64,000 nt of DNA, from contig BQMJ01000062.1 in assembly GCA_025991245.1 (NCBI GenBank), positions 1 through 64,000 on the forward strand, written 5' to 3'. This stretch comes from Galdieria partita (lineage: Eukaryota; Rhodophyta; Bangiophyceae; Galdieriales; Galdieriaceae). Positions 1 to 12,989 of the stretch are shown one piece after another. The notes beneath the pieces were generated by a model. The model was not told the origin of the DNA. It made no database searches and saw nothing but the letters and a program-made list of their open reading frames with translations. Both the position numbers and the translations under genes were made by a program. Each line of letters starts with the position of its first letter. The first letter of the stretch is position 1.

Positions 1-570
1 ACCCTAATAAAACCCTAATAAACCCTAATAAACCCTAATAAACCTAATAAACCCTAATAAACCCTAATAAACCTAAATAAACCCTAAATAAACCCTAAAT
101 AAACCCTAATAAACCCTAATAAACCCTAAATAAACCCTAATAAACCCTAATAAACCCTAATAAACCCTAATAAACCCTAATAAACCCTAATAAACCCTAA
201 ATAAACCCTAATAAACCCTAATAAACCCTAATAAACCCTAATAAACCCTAATAAACCCTAAATAAACCCTAATAAACCCTAATAAACCCTAATAAACCCT
301 AATAAACCCTAAATAAACCCTAATAAACCCTAATAAACCCTAATAAACCCTAATAAACCCTAAATAAACCCTAAATAAACCCTAATAAACCCTAAATAAA
401 CCCTAATAAACCCTAAATAAACCCTAAATAAACCCTAATAAACCCTAAATAAACCCTAATAAACCCTAAATAAACCCTAATAAACCCTAATAAACCCTAA
501 ATAACCCTAAATAACCCTAATAAACCCTAATAAAAGTGAATAAGAAAAAAAATAAACCCTAATAAACCCT
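1..570. repeat. Telomeric repeat array
   Basis: The + strand carries CCCTAATAAA (10 nt) tandem units mixed with CCCTAAATAAA (11 nt) and a few shortened units such as CCCTAAATAA. The G-rich strand therefore reads TTTATTAGGG or TTTATTTAGGG towards the left end, which is the expected orientation for a chromosome left end. The array is regular to about 534; a short non-telomeric interruption at about 535-552 is followed by two last units, and unique sequence starts near 570. The longer unit contains the plant-type TTTAGGG heptamer preceded by TTTA. Identification as a telomere rests on position, strand asymmetry and C-rich/G-rich composition. Confidence 0.96.
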
Positions 571-3500
571 TCTGCCAGGTTATACATACTTCAAAATTTA
601 TTGCGTTTCAATTTCTTTTGAATGCATTAAAAACGAAAGTTTATCAACTCTTTTGGGCTCCCTACTTTTTTTTGTATTCTAGCTAAATAATTTAGGTGGT
701 AAATTTCCCAGTGTGATTTAACTGTGGTCTGCGCGGTTTCTTGCGTGCCTCTTTTTTGTGTTTTTGTGTATTTGATGTTTATGAAGAGAATACTTGAAAA
801 TGTGCAGGTATTTTTTAGATTTTCTTGTAATGAGAAGTTATCCTTTTGCACCCTGGTATTTCTCTGTTTCTGAGTATTATTTCCTTGTTTCGGTTTTTTT
901 TGGCTTCACTAAAGTATGAATTCAAGTAAAATATGCATACCTACATAAAAGCTCAAATACTATTGGTAGATATTAGTAGTGTGATTCTAGGTAAATTCAT
1001 TCAGTGTCAGAAAGCAAAAGAATACTTTACCAAATAGATTTGGTTCAAGTAAAACACGAAGCCAAAAATCATAAAATGAAAGAAAAAACAATTAATTTGT
1101 AATCAGTCAATCAAGAACGAAGGTAATGATGCCAAAAACAACAAAAAAGGACCCATTCAAGAAAAATGCTCACAATTTCAAATTTCTGCGAACCAACAAT
1201 GAAATTTCCACTCAGCATGTCTGTAAAATAAAAATAGCATCTCAAATTATTTCCAAAATTTCCTGAATTTCGTGTAATATACAAGAAATACAAAGAAAAG
1301 CAAAAATAGCTCAAGAGGCAAGTTACTTGATTACTGGCAAAAAAAACAGCACAATTTCAGGATGAATCAATTTTGCTAGATTGATAGCATATGTAGAGGC
1401 CTTGATTGCACGAATTCACTTTTTCCTCCAATGCATTAAGATGACAAAAAACGTAATGAATCTTCAAATGTGAATGGTTCGGCACACGGCACGGGCAATA
1501 ATTCATTAGGACCTACTAGGTTTTCTTAATGTCTAATGTTTATGTCAAAGGTCACAAACTATAAAGAAAAATTAACAGAAAATATAAAAGAACATCCATC
1601 TATTATAAGAAAGTAAAAGGGCCCTTCACATAATGAATGCGGCATTACAAAGAACAAAAAAAATTATGTAAATAAAATTTGATAATTTGTCGTACAAATT
1701 GATCGATAAAGGACGAAAATGATAAGGCAAAAAGACAACCAAAAAAGTACAATTCATGCGAACCTCTTAAAATTTTTCAACAAAATATTCCTTTCAGCCA
1801 GGACATACCTAGTTTTTCAATTCATTGCGCTCTAGTAGTCTCAAAGTAGGAGTGGCTAGAGTAAATTGTTTATATGTTTTTTCTTATTTATGTTTTTTGT
1901 CAAAGAATAGTTACGTATTTCTTTATTCATTTTGCTTGTTGTGCTACTGACTAAGTTTGGTTTTCTGTCAGCTACATTTTGTTTGAGTTTTTTTTTGGAT
2001 TGGAAACTGGAGTTAGTTTTTAGATTCCTCGTTTAGTTCAAATTTTTTTGGATTGCGCAATTTTCTGCTTTTTTAGTATGCTTTTGAGATTTTTGGTGGT
2101 TCGTTTATATGTTACCCTTCAGGTGACGTTTGTCTAAGACGCGAGCAATTTGCGCGAACAAGTCGTCACAAGAATAGAGCAATCTGTCTCTATGTAACAC
2201 TTTCCTTTTTTTTGTTTTGTGCTATCTTCATTGTTGTCTTCAAGGACTATCCCTTCTTTTTACTACTTTTCTATAAATGAAAAAAAAAAGATTTTTTCTT
2301 TTGCATTTCAATGTGATATAGTTAATAAATTCTCTTTCATCAAAACTATTCTATTTTTTGTTCTCTATGAGCAGTTTGCTGTAACTTGATTACTTCGTTT
2401 CCCACGGTCGACAAATTTCTGCCGGACGAGAACTGTTTCAAGGTACTGATGATAAAAGGAATATGTGGTACATGGAAATTCTTCAATATATTCTCTTTAG
2501 TTTCTATTTCTTTAAATGCTTATTCGATGGCTTCCTTGTAAAATGGGTATTTGTATTGTTCCTTTAATAACACCTTGAAACAAGTGTAGCGCTTTTAATG
2601 CAAAAATTGCCTATTTCTCTTTGATACATTGCATAAATTCCTCTTCAATACCTTTTCATAATGCCAATATTATAGAACTGAAACTGAAATGATGAAATCT
2701 TTTTCTTTTTAGTGTTGCCTTAAATTTTACGAATTATTGAATTTGTTATTTTAATAATGTCACATTAATGTTTCTCGCAAATTTCTCTTTTCATATAGGT
2801 TTGTATGGGTATTCCTTTGTAACGATAATGATATTTCTTTATTGCCTTTTCTTATTAAATTCGTTGATATCTCCAGTGCATACATAATGAAAAACTTCGC
2901 AATTTGAATTGTTTCGAAACTTTTGTTTCCATCGCATCGCCAAGACTTTCATGGTTGAACCTTATGAGAATCGTCTTTAAAAATCTGTCTTATATAGCAA
3001 ATTTTTGAGTATGGTTCTTTGATCACTTTATTGTATTTTACGTTGCAGTTTTATTGAAAATTTAACCATTTGGTGAAGGAATTTTTGCTTTCTGATAATT
3101 GAGAGGGACTGCTTGTTTCGTTTTATTCGGTAAATAGCCTACTATTTGACATATAGTGTGGCTATACATCTTTAGCCAAAAGTAAACAATGCCTACGCTA
3201 TTCTTGTATTCTCAGAAATAGAACTTTGTGTTTGGTTTGAAACTTTTTAAACTTTCTTTTATTTATTCTCAAAAATGTCAAACTCCAAATCAATCTTTTT
3301 GTTTTTTCATGTGCGTACTGTTATGCCATAGATTTTTGTTCTATTGTTATTTTATAAGAATGACTGAATTAGAAGAATCAATCAACGTTTAGGCTCTTTG
3401 TTCACATTTCAAAAAGTTGACTTTCTTTATCCTTTCTCTTCTACTACTGCTATCTTTTTTCTTGTGTTTTATGTTTTGTAACCCTTCAATGTGTAATGAA

Positions 3501-5070
3501 GTTTTCCTTGGTTTCATTTTACCTATGTACTAAACTGTTCGAGGTGAGGATTTATTGATTTTTTCTATTTGCAGATTGGATCTACTTTCCTCTTTACTAA
3601 CTTTCACATTATCACCACTGGTTACCCCGAGAACAACTAGGAATACTGATGCCATAAAGGACAAATTATGTATTAAAATTCTTCAATTTTTTCACTTGTG
3701 CCGACCTCCCTACATTCATACTTTTTCTTTAGACCCTCTTTGAGACGATATTTCTATCGCCCTTTCAATGAACCGTAGGTAATTTTAAAAAAAAAGGTTA
3801 AATTTTTATTATTTGAAAAGACACGACTCTTCTTTCCTTTTTCGAAGAGGTATGACGCTTTCTCGATTCAGTACATCGTCGTAAAAGGTTGCAATAAATC
3901 ATGAAAATTATTGGTTTAGATTGATTCTCTTACTTGTGAAATTGTATCAACATTCTTAAAGATTTTTGTGATTTTGTTAATTTATCTCGAGTGACAAAGT
4001 AATTCTTCCTTTGAAATTTTTGGAATCACCCCAACAGTCCTATTTGCATTGCATGAAAACGATATCCAATTGTCCCATTTCTTTCATTTTTATTAGATTT
4101 TTAATTTTTTGGGAGGAGCTGAGCAATTTGGTTTTGAATTTGATATATTGCGAAATCTAAATCTGGTAATTTTTACAGCTAACGTACTGCATGGCTTGTT
4201 TCACTATAGTAGTTTTCGATATTGAAAAGCGACAGTTTTTCGAAAAGTAGAATCTTGCAACTGTTGGTTTTTACTATGTGGTATCTTTTATCAGACACCT
4301 TTTTTGTGAAAAATTTTTTTTGCTTTCTTATGGTAACTGGATCCATTTTGTCATGTTGACCGGCATAATATTATACACAAATTGTACTGTTGATATATAT
4401 AATGAAGACAAAGCAAGCCACGCCTTTGCCATAAAAAGGCCTCAGATGAATTGAACCGTTAGCAATCCAGCCACAAAAGTTCAACGTTTGTCTGTAGCAT
4501 CTTCGATATTATATGCTTTATGTCAGTTTGAATATGCTTTGAATGACAGCTTGAAGAGAAACATGTCTCTCAAGATCACTTTTCCTCCATGAATTTGTTG
4601 TATTTTCATTCTTGTTCTTTGAAATCATCCTGTTGTTTCTGTTTCTCTCCTTATATATATAAAATTTCTTTTAAGTATTTCAATTTGACAAAAGTACTGA
4701 ATGAACTGTTTCCGACTAGTATGATAGGTGTTTCTTTGAACATGTCCGATGGACTCTGCTTTTTACTTCCCCTTTGCACTGTCGACTAATGTCCATCCAT
4801 GAGAACAATTAGAGATTCTTATTCAATAAAACAAGTAGTATATGGAATTTCTTCAATCTTTTTTAGAGATTCTATTTCTTCAAAGGCTTTTTATTCGAAG
4901 GTTTCTTTTAAATTCGCTTTGTATTGTTCCTTTATTAATTACTTGAAAGAACCGTTATCAAGTCTTAATAAAAAATTTTTCTATTGTCCTCTGAGATACG
5001 TCAAACCTCGATAGACCCTAGCCAATAGTAAACCTGAAACCTTAAAAAAGGAAAAAATGCCCACTCCTTT
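570..5070. repeat. Subtelomeric repeat unit, copy 1 (about 4.5 kb)
   Basis: This AT-rich, T-biased sequence aligns with the following copy at an offset of about 4,470-4,505 bases. Matching landmarks are the TCTGCCAG stretch (570 and 5,077), AGTCTCAAAGTAGGAGTGG (1,837 and 6,342), the GAAAAGCGACAGTTTTTCG stretch (about 4,225 and 8,693) and the end landmark GAxATACGTCA (about 4,993 and 9,486). Substitutions and small indels are spread evenly. No reading frame is conserved between the copies, so short ORFs here are treated as chance. A segment around 900-1,440 is inverted relative to copy 2. Confidence 0.85.
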
Positions 5071-8000
5071 CTGCCAGCCTACACATATTTTACAATTTAG
5101 TGCATTTTTTCTCTTAATTGCATTTTAAACGAAAGTTTCTCAATTCTATCAAGCCTCTTCGTTTGCCTCTTGTCTTGTATAATGAGTCGCAAATTTCACT
5201 GAGTGTTTGTTGGCGTTTTGGAGACTGTTCTTGTGGGTTATTTTTCCATTATATTTGTATTTGAGATATATTGCATGAATACTTGGAAACGATAGGAAAA
5301 AGTTTTGATTTTGCTTTTAACTTATGATTGTCCTTCATTTGTTTTTTGGCATTTTCATGTCGTGTTGCGTTGGCTTAAAATTTGAAGTGGTTTGTTTGAT
5401 CGAAAATTTTTTTGGGTTATTTGTTGCCTCGAAACAGTCGTTTTTCATTGATATGGTTGCAGAGCCATTTATTAAAGCTTGTTTTTACTGGGTTTTACTT
5501 TTTCTTGTGAACCGGTATCCATTTTATGAAGGATCCTTTTGCTTTGTTCTGATCGATGAATGTTCCTTTTTCTATCCTGTTAGTTTCTTTCTATACTATG
5601 TGACTTTTGAAGCAGTAATAAAATTAAAAAAAATTAATTAACCCTAAAAAAATTCCTATTTTCCTGCTCCAGGTCATTTGCATTCGAAATTTATCATGTT
5701 TTTGGAAATCTCAATGCATTGGAGAAAAAAAACGAATTGGTTCTATCAAGACATTTACTTTTGCTTTTAGTTTCGTTAAAGTAATTAATTCTCAAACTGT
5801 GCTACTTGTTTTGCCAACGATCTCATGACTTGCCTTGTGTGCTATTTCTGCGTATGTATGTATTTGTTGTTTACTACGGGTATTTAGGTAAAATTTTCGG
5901 ATGCTATTTTTAGTTCACGGCCCTTTTGAGTTAAGGAATTTCTCTGTTGCTTTGCAATAATTCGAAATTTTGAGCTGTTTAGAAATTGTGAGCATTTTTC
6001 TTGAATGGTTGCTTTTTTGTTATTATTAGCATCATTAACTTCGTTCTTGATTGAAACAGTTGCACAGTAAGTTAATAGCTCTTTCTCATATTAGGATACT
6101 TTGCTTTGTGTGGTATTTGTGCCGAATCTATTTGATGAAATATCCTTTTCATTGCTGATATTGGATAAATTTACCTAGAATCGCTTAGTTAATATATTCC
6201 AATAGTATTTGAACTTTTAGGTAAACATGCATATTTAACTTGAAATTCTACCCGAATAAAGGCTAATAAAACCAAATGGAGGAAAAAGTACTTAATGCTT
6301 TCAGCCTGGGCGTGCCTGGTTTTCAGTTCACTGAGCTCTAATAGTCTCAAAGTAGGAGTGGTCAGAGTGAATTGTTTATGTCCGGTTTCTTATTTATGTT
6401 TTTTTGCCAAAGAATAGTTACATATTGTTTTATTTTTTAAGTTTGCTGTGCTACTGACCAAGTTTGGTTTCCTGTCAGCTACATTTTGTTTAAACTTTTT
6501 TTGGATTGAAAACTGGAGTTAGTTTTTTACATTCCTTCTTTAGTTCAAATTTTATTAAGATTGCACAATTTTCTACTACTTTTGTATCGTTTTGAGATTC
6601 TAGGTGGTTCGTTTAAATGATACCCTTCTAGTGACGTTAGTCTAAAGTGCAAGAAATGTACGCGAACAAGTCGTCGCAAAATTAGAACACTCTGCCACTA
6701 TGTAACATTTTCATTTCTTTGTATTTTCTGCTTTCATTGCTGCATTCAAGAATTACCCCTTCTTTTTACTACTTTTCTTCCAATGAGAAAAAAAAAATTT
6801 TTTCTTCTGTATTTCTATGTGATATAGTTACTAAATTCCCTTTCATCAAAGTTATTGTATATTTTTTCTCTGTGAGCAGATTGCTGTAACTTGTTTGCTT
6901 CGTTTCACAAGGTTGAGGAATATCTGCCTGACCAGAGCAGATTCATGGTACCAATGATGTAAAGAACAAGTTGTACATAAAAATTTCTCAATATATTCTC
7001 AAGTTTTCATTTCTCTAAAGGTTTTTTCTTTGGCTTTTTTCTAAGATTGGTTTTGGTATTGTTCCTTTGGTAAACCGTATAAAGAAAGTCCTAAACTGGT
7101 AATGCAAAAATTGCCTATTCCCCTTTGATATATTGCAAAAACTTTTCTTCAATACCGTTTTATAATGCCAATGCAATAGAACTGAAAATGAAATGCTGAA
7201 ATCTTTTTCTTTTAACTGTTGTCAAAAGTTTTGGAATTTTTTTAAACTTTTATGCCTTGGTGACATAGTAGCTTTTTCGTTGAGTTTGTCTTTTTATATA
7301 GGTACTACATTGTTGCGATGATGTTCTTTGTTTACTGATTTTTCTTATTAAGATCGCTGCTGTCTTCAGGGCATACATAATAATAAGCTTTGAATATGGA
7401 TAGTTTCGAAACTTTTGTTTCAATGGTTTCGCCAGGATCTTCGTGGTTGAACCTTACCTTGTTAGAATCGTTTTTAGAAATTTGTCTTATATAGCAAAAT
7501 TCTAAGTATTGTTATTTGGTCATTTTATTGTATTCTACGGTACTATGCTATCGAAAATTTAACCATTTGGTAAGTCGTTTCTGAGACACTGCTTGCTTCA
7601 TTCTTTGAGTAGCCTTACTTGAAATATAGTGTCGGTATACATATTTAGCAAAAAATAAACAGTGCTTATGCTATTCTTAGATTCTCGAATGCAACATCTT
7701 GTGTTTTGGTAACTTTTTTGAACCGCCTTGTATCTATTCTCTACTATGTCAAATTCTGAATCTCTTTCTCGGCTTTTCAGTGTGCACTCTTATGTCACAG
7801 ATTTTTGTTCAATTGTTACGTTTTAAGAATGAATGAGCTAGAAGATTCAATTGTCGTTTAGGCTCTTTGTTCACATTTTAGAAAGTTCACTTGTTTGATC
7901 ATTTCTCTTCTAGTACTACTGTCTGTTTTTCTTTTGTGTTTTATGTCTTATAACCCTTGAATGCGTAATGAAGTTTTCCTAGGTTCTATTTCACCTATGT

Positions 8001-9500
8001 ACTAAACGGTTTGAGATAAGAATATATTGATCTTTTCTATACGCAGATTTCTTTTACTTTTCTTTTTACTGAATTTCGAATTATCACCTACTGTTTATCC
8101 CTGAGAACAACTAGAAGTTTTTATGCCATAAAGGACAAATAATGTATTGAAATTCTTCAATTTTTTCACATTGGCCGATCTCCCTAAATTCTTCCTTTTT
8201 TCATAGACTCTATTCGAGACGATATTTTTATTGCTCTTCTAATAGATCGTAGATAATTTCAGAAAAACAAATTTTTTTTATTTGAAACAACACGACTTTT
8301 CATTCCTTTTTCTAAAAGGCATGTGTTTTTCTCAATTCACTAGGTCGTCGAAAAAAAATGTAATAGAGTATAAAATTAAGTGGTTTAGACTCGGTCACAT
8401 ACTTGTGAAATTGTGTCAAGATTCTTCAAGATTTTAGTGATTTTGCCAATTTATCTCGAGTGGCAAAGTAATTCTTCCTTTGAAATTTTTGGAATCACCC
8501 CCACAGTTGTATTGGTATTGCATGTTAGCGATATTTAATTGTTCCATTTCTTTCACCTTTATTGAAGCTTTTAATTTTTTGGGGGAGCTGAGCAATTTGT
8601 TTATGAATTTGATATATTGCGGAATCTAAATTTGGTAACTTTTATAGCTAACCTATTGCATGGCTTGTTTTACTATAGTCGTTTCGATATTGAAAAGCGA
8701 CAGTTTTTCGAAAAGTAGAATCTTGCAACTGTTGGTTGTTACTATGTGGTATCTTTTATCAGACACCTTCTTTTTAAAAAGTTGTTTTGCTTTCTTGTGG
8801 TAACTGAATTCATTTTGTTCTATTTTATGTTGATCGACATTATATTATACACGAATTGTACTGTTGATATATATAAGGAATATGAAGCAAGCCACGCTTT
8901 TGACATAAAAAAGCCTCAAATGATTAAACAGTTAGCAATCTAGCCACAAAAGTTCAATGTTGGTCTGTAGCAATTTGAATATTATATGCTTTATGTCAGT
9001 TTGACTATGCTTTGATTGACAACTTGTAGAGAAACATATCTCTCAATTGCACTTTTCCTCCATGAGTTTGTTGTATTTTTATTCTTGTTCTTTGAAATTA
9101 TCCTGTTGTTTTTGTTTCTCTCCTTAACTATATAAAATTTCTTTTAACTATTTCAATTTGACAAAAGTACTGAATTGTTTCCTACTGAGTGTTTGGTAGG
9201 TTTTTCGTTGAACATGCATTTTGGACACTTCTTCTTACTATCTTTTGCATTATCGATCAATGTCCGTTGAAGAAAACAATTAGAGATATACTTATTCAAT
9301 AAAGACAAGTAGTATATGAGAATTCTTCAAATTTCTAGAGATTCTATTTCTCTTGATGTCTTTCTTTTCTCTATGGGTTATTTTCAAAATAGCTATCTGT
9401 ATCGTTCATTTATTAGTCTATAAGTGTACGAAAGAAGGAAACGTTACAAAGATTTAAATAAAATAGAATTGTCTAGTTTGCTCTGACATACGTCATGAGC
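5071..9500. repeat. Subtelomeric repeat unit, copy 2 (about 4.5 kb)
   Basis: This is a second head-to-tail copy of the same unit, diverged from copy 1 by many point changes and small indels. The stretch at about 5,690-6,245 matches copy 1 only as reverse complement; the rest is collinear. An ORF of 105 codons at 5,324-5,641 is hydrophobic and T-driven and has no counterpart in copy 1, so it is not called. I see no RNA gene or protein-coding gene here. Confidence 0.85.
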
Positions 9501-12500
9501 TTTCCTTCAATGAATTATGTTCTCGTGAAACCAAAGTTATAAAGCAAAGAATTATTTAATAATTCACATATTTTGACTTACCTTGTTGCTTTCATATTGG
9601 GTAGGTTTTAAGGTTTGTTTTGTTTGTTGATCCATTCGTGTCAATTCATCTTCTCCTATGAAATCTTCATCCCCTAACATACTCGTGCACTTGTACAGCT
9701 TTTGACTGATCATGAATTTTCTCTAGTACTTGTTTTGGGGAAACGTTTTCATTTGGTTGGAGCTAACATGATTCATTATTTACTTGAAATCTTGCAAAAC
9801 TAAATTGGCTTCGCTTTCCGTTTATTGCAACAGTACTATTTACCGTATACTGTATCAGAGTCTTTCTCGATTCGCTGACAGTGGTTTGAAGAGTACAACC
9901 TTGTTTCGCCCTATTTTTTCCTTACGTTGTCCTATCTATCACTTAGCAATTTCGCAAAACAGGGTTTTACTTTCTTATGATCATTGTATACTCCTTATTT
10001 CATTCTGTGAGTATCTTTGTATACTATAATGCTACTTTGCTGATGGTATACATATTGAACCAAAAGTAAGCCATACCATGCATATGCCATAAAAAAGGCT
10101 TTCAATTGAAAGAAGCAGTTAACAATGACAACATTAATATTCCATCATGTCAGCTGTTCTTCCTCTTTCTTGTTGCTTTATGTCTACCTGGTCAATACTT
10201 TGCGAGATAACTATTAGAAGATTATATCACTGCGTGGCATTTTTCCTTATTGGTCATATTGTACTTTCACTCTTTTTCTCTACAATCAATTTGTTCTTCT
10301 TTGTTTTCTTAGATTTAAATACTTTTTTTGTCTTTTAGTATGCATTACATAATATTTTGGTTTCTTCCTAGCTCTTTTCTCTAGAATTTTCTATTTGAAA
10401 CTCTTTGTTTGGGAAGTCCTCCAGTCGAAATTCTATTTCCTCCATTTTTACCATAAGAAATTTCAATGCGTTTTGCTTTTCATACTTATCTAGCGTTTAA
10501 ATCGATACTTGGTCAATCGAAATCAAAAGAATGTGTTGTACAGGGGTACATATTCATTTCTACGTTTGAATAGAGAGCAAGAGCAAGGTTGAGACTAGCA
10601 GTCTTTGTTAACGGCTCAACTTGAAACATTGTGGTATTTGAGACACTGCAGGAGAAGCTCTACCTGTAAATATTCTAGTGTACTTGCAATCTGGATCAAG
10701 AATTTCCAACTACATCATGCATGCAAAAATGCACCATAGAGATTTTGAATCAATCGTTGGTCTTTGCTCAACTTTTCCAGAGGACAATGGAGTATGAAAG
10801 AAGAGCTTGGTAACTTCGATTCTTTTACTCCTCTATTTTTGTTGATTTCGACCACTACTTATTTTTATATTTACAAATAAATAGCACTCTAGCCATTTTT
10901 TAGACAAATGGAGCTTACTCTTGGCTAATCGTGAAAAAGTTCATATGAAACAAGAAAACACAAATTAGTATATACAAACCAATTTCTACAACTTTTTTTT
11001 CCACAAATATCTGCTTTAAAAAGATTTCGAAAAATTTTTGAATCTTGTCGAGAATTGGCTACGTAGAACAAAACACAGCCCATGACAGCCAAAATGCAAT
11101 ACAGGAAAGTGAGGGGAAATGAATCAATGCACCCTCATGTGAACTCAAATAACTTCTTACTGGATTTCCCAACGACCCAGCTTGGATTCTAATTCAGCCT
11201 AGTAAAATCGACAATGCAACAAGTTTTTCATTTGCAACACAATCTACTACGGTTCTATATATTACTTGCTACAATTGGTTTCACAGATATCACTTTCTAA
11301 TTTAGTCTCTTGTAAAGAAGAGAGGTTTCTTTGTAAAATTGCATTTCTTCTCGTTGAGTGTGTATGGTTTTTGAATATGTAATATTTTCCAGGTACTATT
11401 TTAGGTGTTTTTATGTCGATTTTTTTTCTTTTTCAAATCACAGTGTAATTGGAAATGATTTCAGCATTGTGCATTATAGACAACTTTATAGTTTTAATGT
11501 ATTTTAGCCTGAACTTTTTGTATGGTCCGCTTTTATATGTTTTCCTAATTGTTTTAATTCGCCACTGGCTTACATAAAATTTCGTAAACCTTTTCTTCTC
11601 CTAGACTTCCTGTAATTTAAAAATTTAATTGTGTTTGTCCTTGTTTTGGCTGAGTAGTTTGCTTTGAGCTAATATTGTTGTTGCCAGAAATTTTTGGTTT
11701 TCTTTTTCTCTTTTCAATTGAATATTCTATGTGAAACTCTCACAAGTACATGTTGTCTTCAATAAGTTTCTGTGATAGATAAAGCTTCTCATGTCAATTG
11801 TCTTGCATCTCTATTTATTGTTTTGATTGATATTGGGTTGTTTGAAGCTTTTCTTTTAAACTGTGGTCTTAGAAGCATTTTTGTATAGTTGTTCTTCATA
11901 ATAAAATTTTTCTTATGAAGCGATACGAGAACTTTCTTTTTTTGGCGTTGGGTGATAGCTCTACTGCATTGGTCCCAGCTCTGTCCAATTATGAATAATT
12001 CTGATTGGCTGATTGGTAAAACTTGAATGGACAATTCTAGTCTTTATCTTGTTTTAAGAATTTGCGTTGATTCTTTGAAGTCTCTCTGTTTACACCTTTG
12101 TTACTCAAAGTGGCTAAACGTTTAGTCTCGCCTCTCCTGAATTGGGTTAAAGCATATCCAAATTGCCAAGATTCGACTTTTTAGATATTATCAATTGTAT
12201 TTTCCTTCTATAATGGTCTTTTTTGTACTGTGTATTGCAGTTGGTGTTTGTCTTTCTTCTTGGCTAAAAGTCTTTCTCGTTTGTATGTAAATGACAAGGT
12301 AATTTGTCTATAAATGAAATTACGATCGTGTACATTTTTCATTATCAATTGAAAGGAAAAAATTCCTTGCCTTTCAGACATTTTTATCATTATGACAATC
12401 CAAATGTTGGCTAGAGTTCTTATTGTATAATTAACTAGTCACGAAATTCAGCCTGTATTCATTCACGGACGCTAGACTTCTACGAAAATAAAATTTTAGC

Positions 12501-12900
12501 AACCGTACCCACCAGTATGAAGATCGATCGTTCAAGTAAACAGGGCATCAGGAATAAGATATTCACGTCTTGTTCAATTTTGCTTTGTAACGTAGGAAGA
12601 TCCTGGAATATCTTGCACATATATAGGACTGTTGCTTAGTCGAGTAATTTAATATGCTGAAAGAATCGCTGTCTAAAATGAGCAATGTATTTATAAATTC
12701 GTGGATAGTTGTCAGTTTGTATACTTTGTGCTTGTCAGCCTTTTTATAGAATTGTACGTTGCATAGCTGGTTGTGATTTCCCAATAGAAAGACAGGGCTA
12801 TTTAATTGCCAACAGTAATACTATTCAAACAATATCCTTTCCAAAACTGTGTCTCACAAACTGTCAACTGCTAAGTATGTATAGACTTGAGCACAAAAGA
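9501..12900. other. Gene-free subtelomeric sequence
   Basis: Nothing with coding support is visible; all ORFs are shorter than about 82 codons and of low complexity. Around 9,900-10,340 there is weak similarity to the 4.4-4.6 kb part of the subtelomeric unit (shared AAGCCA...TGCCATAAAAA-type order followed by TTAACAAT/TTAGCAAT), suggesting a third, older partial copy. From about 10,500 the base composition becomes less T-biased, and similarity to the two repeat copies is no longer seen. Confidence 0.5.
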
Positions 12901-12989
12901 CTAAGGTAGCTATTCCAAACATACACTATGCCGACGAGTTGCGAAGCCTCTCTTTTGTGAAAGTTTTTCCCATCAGACACTCTTTTTCT

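Noticed and set aside
1-570. CRISPR-like direct repeats
   Set aside because: The units are 10-11 nt with no unique spacers and lie at a chromosome end; this is a telomere.
5324-5641. Hydrophobic 105-codon ORF in subtelomeric copy 2
   Set aside because: T-rich sequence readily gives Phe/Leu-rich frames; copy 1 has no matching frame and no domain is seen.
9784-10338. Two hydrophobic ORFs of 63-81 codons
   Set aside because: Low complexity, no homologous motif, and the region resembles non-coding subtelomeric repeat.
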